A stretch of DNA of 64,000 bases from Porphyromonas sp. (lineage in GTDB: Bacteria; Bacteroidota; Bacteroidia; Bacteroidales; Porphyromonadaceae). Position numbers and translations under genes: made by a program. Below the pieces are notes generated by a model. The model had not been told where the DNA came from, did no database searches, and was given only the letters and a program-made list of their open reading frames with translations. Location: contig JALFBN010000010.1 of NCBI GenBank assembly GCA_022772085.1, positions 62,001 through 126,000 of the forward strand. The letters are read 5' to 3'. Shown here in pieces: positions 61,019-64,000 of this stretch. Positions within the stretch are counted from its first letter, which is position 1. Every line of letters begins with the position of its first letter.

Positions 61019-61765
61019 TTAGCGATAAAGATGAGCAAGAATGGCTGGAGAGGAGAGCTCGCCTATGGGAGCATAGTGTAGTTTGATATAATCTAGTAGG
61101 TAGGTTAAGGTGCGTTTACGCTCTTCTCGTGTAAATCGGAAGAGATGCATATTATTGTAATTGATTCGTCGGATCTTCGTGAGCGCACCGACCTCCTTGG
61201 GGGAGAGACTGTATCCGTTGTGAGGATTGTAGGGAACAAAAGCTACTTCTTTGAGGTTGAACCATCCCTTAGGCTCTTCGTCCAATAAATGTGTAGGAAA
61301 TATACCCAAAGGATCGAGCAATCCTAAAAAGAAGGCAATATGGAAGTTGGCACAGCTGTTTTTTGTTTCCTCCAATTGGGCAATCCCATGACTGATATAG
61401 CGGTACACTTCGGGATCTGCAGGGGCATTGCGTAAGATGTGGTAGAGAGCCTCAGCTAGAAAAAATGCGATATGAACTTTGTGAGGTTCATAGAGAAGTA
61501 GGTTTAAGTTGAGTTTGTGATATTCGGCTTGCTCAATCTGTTGCAAACTTCTTTGGGGGCGATGCTCAGCTGTAATTGCTAGTTCTGCCAATGGATTCAT
61601 CATGCGTTGCAGCAGATATTTGCCCGATCGCCTACTCCTCCCCCTCGGCGCGTGAGGAATACGATAAGCTATCACCCCCTCCTCTTCCGTTAGGAGGTGG
61701 GCAATAGCAAATTGATCGTTATAGGCTCGGGTAGTCAGTACGATAGCCCGTGTTGCAAGCAGCAT
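61019..61765 (-). CDS. recO: DNA repair protein RecO
   Basis: A 248-residue mediator that loads RecA on SSB-coated DNA with RecR. N-terminal OB-fold (TRAIVLTTRAYNDQFAIAHL), then a helical domain (VHIAFFLAEALYHILRN, AFFLGLLDPLGIFPTHLL). The zinc cysteines of some RecO proteins are not evident. Length is normal. gcvT is downstream and the CobD-like gene 35 bases upstream. Confidence 0.88.
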   Translation of the reverse strand: MLLATRAIVLTTRAYNDQFAIAHLLTEEEGVIAYRIPHAPRGRSRRSGKYLLQRMMNPLAELAITAEHRPQRSLQQIEQAEYHKLNLNLLLYEPHKVHIAFFLAEALYHILRNAPADPEVYRYISHGIAQLEETKNSCANFHIAFFLGLLDPLGIFPTHLLDEEPKGWFNLKEVAFVPYNPHNGYSLSPKEVGALTKIRRINYNNMHLFRFTREERKRTLTYLLDYIKLHYAPIGELSSPAILAHLYR

Positions 61766-61800
61766 ACTTTTCTAGTTCTCTTCCCCTCCGTGTGCCGTGC

Positions 61801-62832
61801 TTATTGTTGTTGCAACCAAGTACTGATACCCGCAACGAGTTTGTTGTTACTGGCTTCGTCTCGAGATGTAATACGTGCATAGCTTTCGTCTAGACCTGCA
61901 AAGTTACTTGCATCTCGGATCAGGATGTTGTGCTCATTAGCCAAATACTCTTTGAGCTCTCTGGCAGTACCTTTTTTGAGGCGAATGAGGAAGAATGTAG
62001 TCTCACTTGGTAGTACCTCAAGTCCATCCAACTGATGCAACTTGCTCATAAGCTCTTGGGTTGAACGCAACCATGAACGTATGGGGAGTGTAAATTGAGC
62101 AGGGTGAATTAAGATATATTTGGCTGCCTCCAAAGCAATCGTATTAACTGACCAAGGAATTACGAGACGTCGCATCCGGTGCGTATGTTGCTCGGTTGCC
62201 ACGATGTAGCCGATACGTAGTCCCGGAATCCCATAGGCATGGCTAAAGCTCCAAAAAGAGATTACGTTGGGGTGTTGTTTGCTATCGTTAGGTTTGATCT
62301 TATTGGTTGTGGTGTAGTTGGCATAGCTCTGATCCAATACAAATAAAACAGCGGGATACCTCTCAATCGTTTGCATCAGCTCGGCATACGATAGGATGCG
62401 CCCGTCAGGATTATTGGGTGAGGCTATGTAGCAGATATCAACTTCTTCCAGGGGCCACTCAGAAATGGGTGTATTACCTGCGATGAGGCGCACATCCGAT
62501 TGATACAGACGAGAGGCATCTTCATACTCGGCAAAAGCGGGCGATGGGATAAGTACACGCTTCCCCGCAAAGGCCTCTGCAATCAGATAAATGGCTTGTG
62601 TGGGACCATTGGTTACGATGATGCAGTCCTCTTTGAGCCCATGGCGTCGGGCAATCATTTTCCTAAGGGTTGCTGCATCGGGTTCGGGATACTGGCGCAT
62701 ACAATCAGCCAACGAACGAGACAAATGTTCTCCGAGTAGCGTGTGATCAGCTCCGTGCCAAACGGTATTACTAAAATTGAGGCAAGGTGTCGTGCCTGTG
62801 GTCAGGCGTTCATCTCCGTGTCCGTTAATCAT
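61801..62832 (-). CDS. CobD-like class I/II aminotransferase fold, PLP lysine replaced
   Basis: A 343-residue fold-type I PLP protein resembling threonine-phosphate decarboxylase CobD and histidinol-phosphate aminotransferase: NGHGDE start, TNGPTQAIYLIAEAF, SPAFAEYEDA, YIASPNNPDGRI, VLDQSYANY and GLRIGYIVA. At the Schiff-base site the family has SF(S/T)K before the GIPGLRIGY segment; here it is SFSHAYGIPGLRIG, His at residue 198 (codon 62241-62239). The Asp and Tyr PLP contacts remain. It may be inactive, use another nucleophile, or be a non-catalytic binder. Confidence 0.82.
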   Translation of the reverse strand: MINGHGDERLTTGTTPCLNFSNTVWHGADHTLLGEHLSRSLADCMRQYPEPDAATLRKMIARRHGLKEDCIIVTNGPTQAIYLIAEAFAGKRVLIPSPAFAEYEDASRLYQSDVRLIAGNTPISEWPLEEVDICYIASPNNPDGRILSYAELMQTIERYPAVLFVLDQSYANYTTTNKIKPNDSKQHPNVISFWSFSHAYGIPGLRIGYIVATEQHTHRMRRLVIPWSVNTIALEAAKYILIHPAQFTLPIRSWLRSTQELMSKLHQLDGLEVLPSETTFFLIRLKKGTARELKEYLANEHNILIRDASNFAGLDESYARITSRDEASNNKLVAGISTWLQQQ

Positions 62833-62879
62833 TTTTTTTCTTCAGTCTCTCTCTAGTATGTAATATTTAGAAGTAGCGT

Positions 62880-64000
62880 TTACTTGTATTGTGAGTCAAT
62901 AGCATCTATGGCCGCCTCCATGAGTTTAGGGCGTACTTGCAGTGTATTGAGTTTTTTATTCATGCGAGAAGGATAGGTCCTGTTGGATAAGAATACATAA
63001 ACCAGCTCTCTAGAGGGATCGATCCATACTGCACAACCTGTAAACCCCGTGTGTCCATAGGTATTCACAGAGGCATTCGAGGGAATTTGCCCATAGCCCG
63101 AACGATTATGGTCAAACCCTAGTGCACGTTTATTCCCTCTACCCAAAGTGTTTATAAAAAGTCGCACAATCCGGTCGGGTAGAATCCGCTTCCCCTTAAA
63201 TGTTCCTTGGCATCGGATCATCTCTGCTACTTGAGCTAGGTCGCTTGCTGTGGCAAAAATACCTGCATTACCGGCAATACCTCCGAGTACGGCAGCAGAC
63301 TCGTCGTCAACCGTTCCGCGCACCAATCCCCGAAGAGGGCAGGCCGCCTGAGTTGGAGCGATGTCTCTCATATTCACTCCATGCTCCAACGGATTGTAGG
63401 TGTAGCTCTTGAGATGCATCGGTTGAACTATAAGTTGTCTTAATAACTCATTTAGAGGTTGCTTGCTAACTCGCTCTGCGATCATTCCCAACAGGATAAA
63501 ACTGACATCCGAATAGGTATAAGAGCCAATACTTCGTAGGGGACTTTGGGCTATCTGTTGTAGAACAGACTCTCGAAATGTCTTGTTAATGAAGGAGCGA
63601 CCAAAGTGTAATGAAAAGTTAGAATCCTCGTGATCTTGCACCAGTTCTTTGCGCCATCTAAAGTTCGGATCGACCCATACATTTTCATCTATTTGAGTCC
63701 ATTGGGGTTGATAGCGGTAGGAAAAATAAGATCCGTTAGAGAGGCTTGATGGCTCCATGAGTGCCAAATAAAAGTTGATCGTAGGGATCAATCCCGCTTG
63801 GTGTAGTAGAAGGTCTTTGATATTGATGGCTCCAACTGGAGTGTTGGCTAATTCTGGCAGGTGTGTATCTACTCTTTCGGATAGCTTCAGTTTTTTCTTG
63901 GCAACCAAATCCATGATGATTGGGGTCGTGCCAAAGGCCTTGGTCACAGAGGCGATGTCAAATAGCGTCTTTTCTGTCACACGAGGGGAATTTGTCGATC
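62880..64000 (-). CDS. serine hydrolase (class C beta-lactamase family), 5' end beyond the window
   Basis: The frame is open through the right window edge, so the N-terminus is missing; at least 373 residues are present. The beta-lactamase/DD-peptidase fold shows the nucleophile motif SVTK (in FDIASVTKAFG), the YxN-type YSD (in SYTYSDVSFILLG) and HTG (in YGHTGFTGC) in place of KTG. In Bacteroidales such domains often sit at the C-terminus of family 3 glycoside hydrolases, and the lead-in SPRVTEKTLF fits such a fusion, but that part is not visible. Confidence 0.8.
   Translation of the reverse strand, partial: STNSPRVTEKTLFDIASVTKAFGTTPIIMDLVAKKKLKLSERVDTHLPELANTPVGAINIKDLLLHQAGLIPTINFYLALMEPSSLSNGSYFSYRYQPQWTQIDENVWVDPNFRWRKELVQDHEDSNFSLHFGRSFINKTFRESVLQQIAQSPLRSIGSYTYSDVSFILLGMIAERVSKQPLNELLRQLIVQPMHLKSYTYNPLEHGVNMRDIAPTQAACPLRGLVRGTVDDESAAVLGGIAGNAGIFATASDLAQVAEMIRCQGTFKGKRILPDRIVRLFINTLGRGNKRALGFDHNRSGYGQIPSNASVNTYGHTGFTGCAVWIDPSRELVYVFLSNRTYPSRMNKKLNTLQVRPKLMEAAIDAIDSQYK

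Noticed and set aside
60201-61022. 273-codon open frame on the + strand
   Set aside because: It lies wholly opposite gcvT, has Cys/His-rich composition without domain character, and follows the codon pattern of the real gene.

Overview
The window looks like a chromosomal stretch of a Porphyromonas-like member of the Bacteroidales. The evidence is: a T9SS PorE-type four-domain lipoprotein; a tandem OmpA pair resembling the Pgm7/Pgm6 pair of Porphyromonas; a secreted leucine-rich-repeat protein with a T9SS-like C-terminus; DUF4292, DUF4494, DUF5106 and MuiA family proteins; TAnnTTTG (-7) promoters; and start codons without Shine-Dalgarno sequences. No transposase, phage gene, CRISPR array, rRNA or tRNA was recognised. 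The species cannot be named from the sequence alone.

Layout. 0.1-5.4 kb (+): dut, a TPR protein, a DUF4292 lipoprotein, an EnvC-like murein hydrolase activator and ribF, in an operon-like run. 5.5-11.7 kb (+): pheT, a YebC protein, a TPR protein, an RNase HI with a hybrid-binding domain, and an unknown ATP-grasp-like protein. 11.7-15.9 kb (+): a 22-bp repeat array, a PpiD-like foldase, a small phosphoesterase and queD-queE. 15.8-19.1 kb (+): porE, rfbC and a FAH-like protein. 19.1-24.7 kb (-): MBOAT acyltransferase, two SGNH hydrolases and nhaA. 25.1-28.8 kb (+): a TonB-dependent receptor and hflX. 29-38.8 kb (-): a beta-barrel protein, an NAD-epimerase-like protein, a histidine phosphatase, an S4-domain protein, a family 9 glycosyltransferase, folD, ffh, panD, a LolA-like protein and ftsK. 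39.3-41.2 kb (+): an unusual MuiA-family protein. 41.5-45.1 kb (-): a family 2 glycosyltransferase and the LRR protein. 45.4-51.4 kb (+): a DUF4494 protein, yggS, a DHOD-like protein, a DUF5106/thioredoxin lipoprotein and the twin OmpA proteins. 51.8-56.4 kb (+): a four-gene membrane/GTPase cluster. 56.8-64 kb (-): gltX, comB, a small membrane protein, gcvT, recO, a CobD-like aminotransferase fold and a serine hydrolase cut by the window edge.

Much of the window is housekeeping plus envelope building: protein secretion and folding (ffh, ppiD, porE, LolA-like), peptidoglycan and division (EnvC-like, ftsK, OmpA pair) and surface glycans (two glycosyltransferases, rfbC, MBOAT/SGNH).

The best candidate for an undescribed system is 51,852-56,426. 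It encodes a four-helix membrane protein with a large, probably periplasmic helical domain, a cytosolic P-loop GTPase, and two single-pass coiled-coil proteins whose cytosolic N-terminal domains look paralogous. Other points worth a look: a CobD-like protein whose PLP lysine is replaced by histidine; related 22-bp-phased repeats at three intergenic sites; intrinsic terminators ending within about 10 bases of the next start codon at three places; and promoters placed so close to start codons that leaderless mRNAs are expected.
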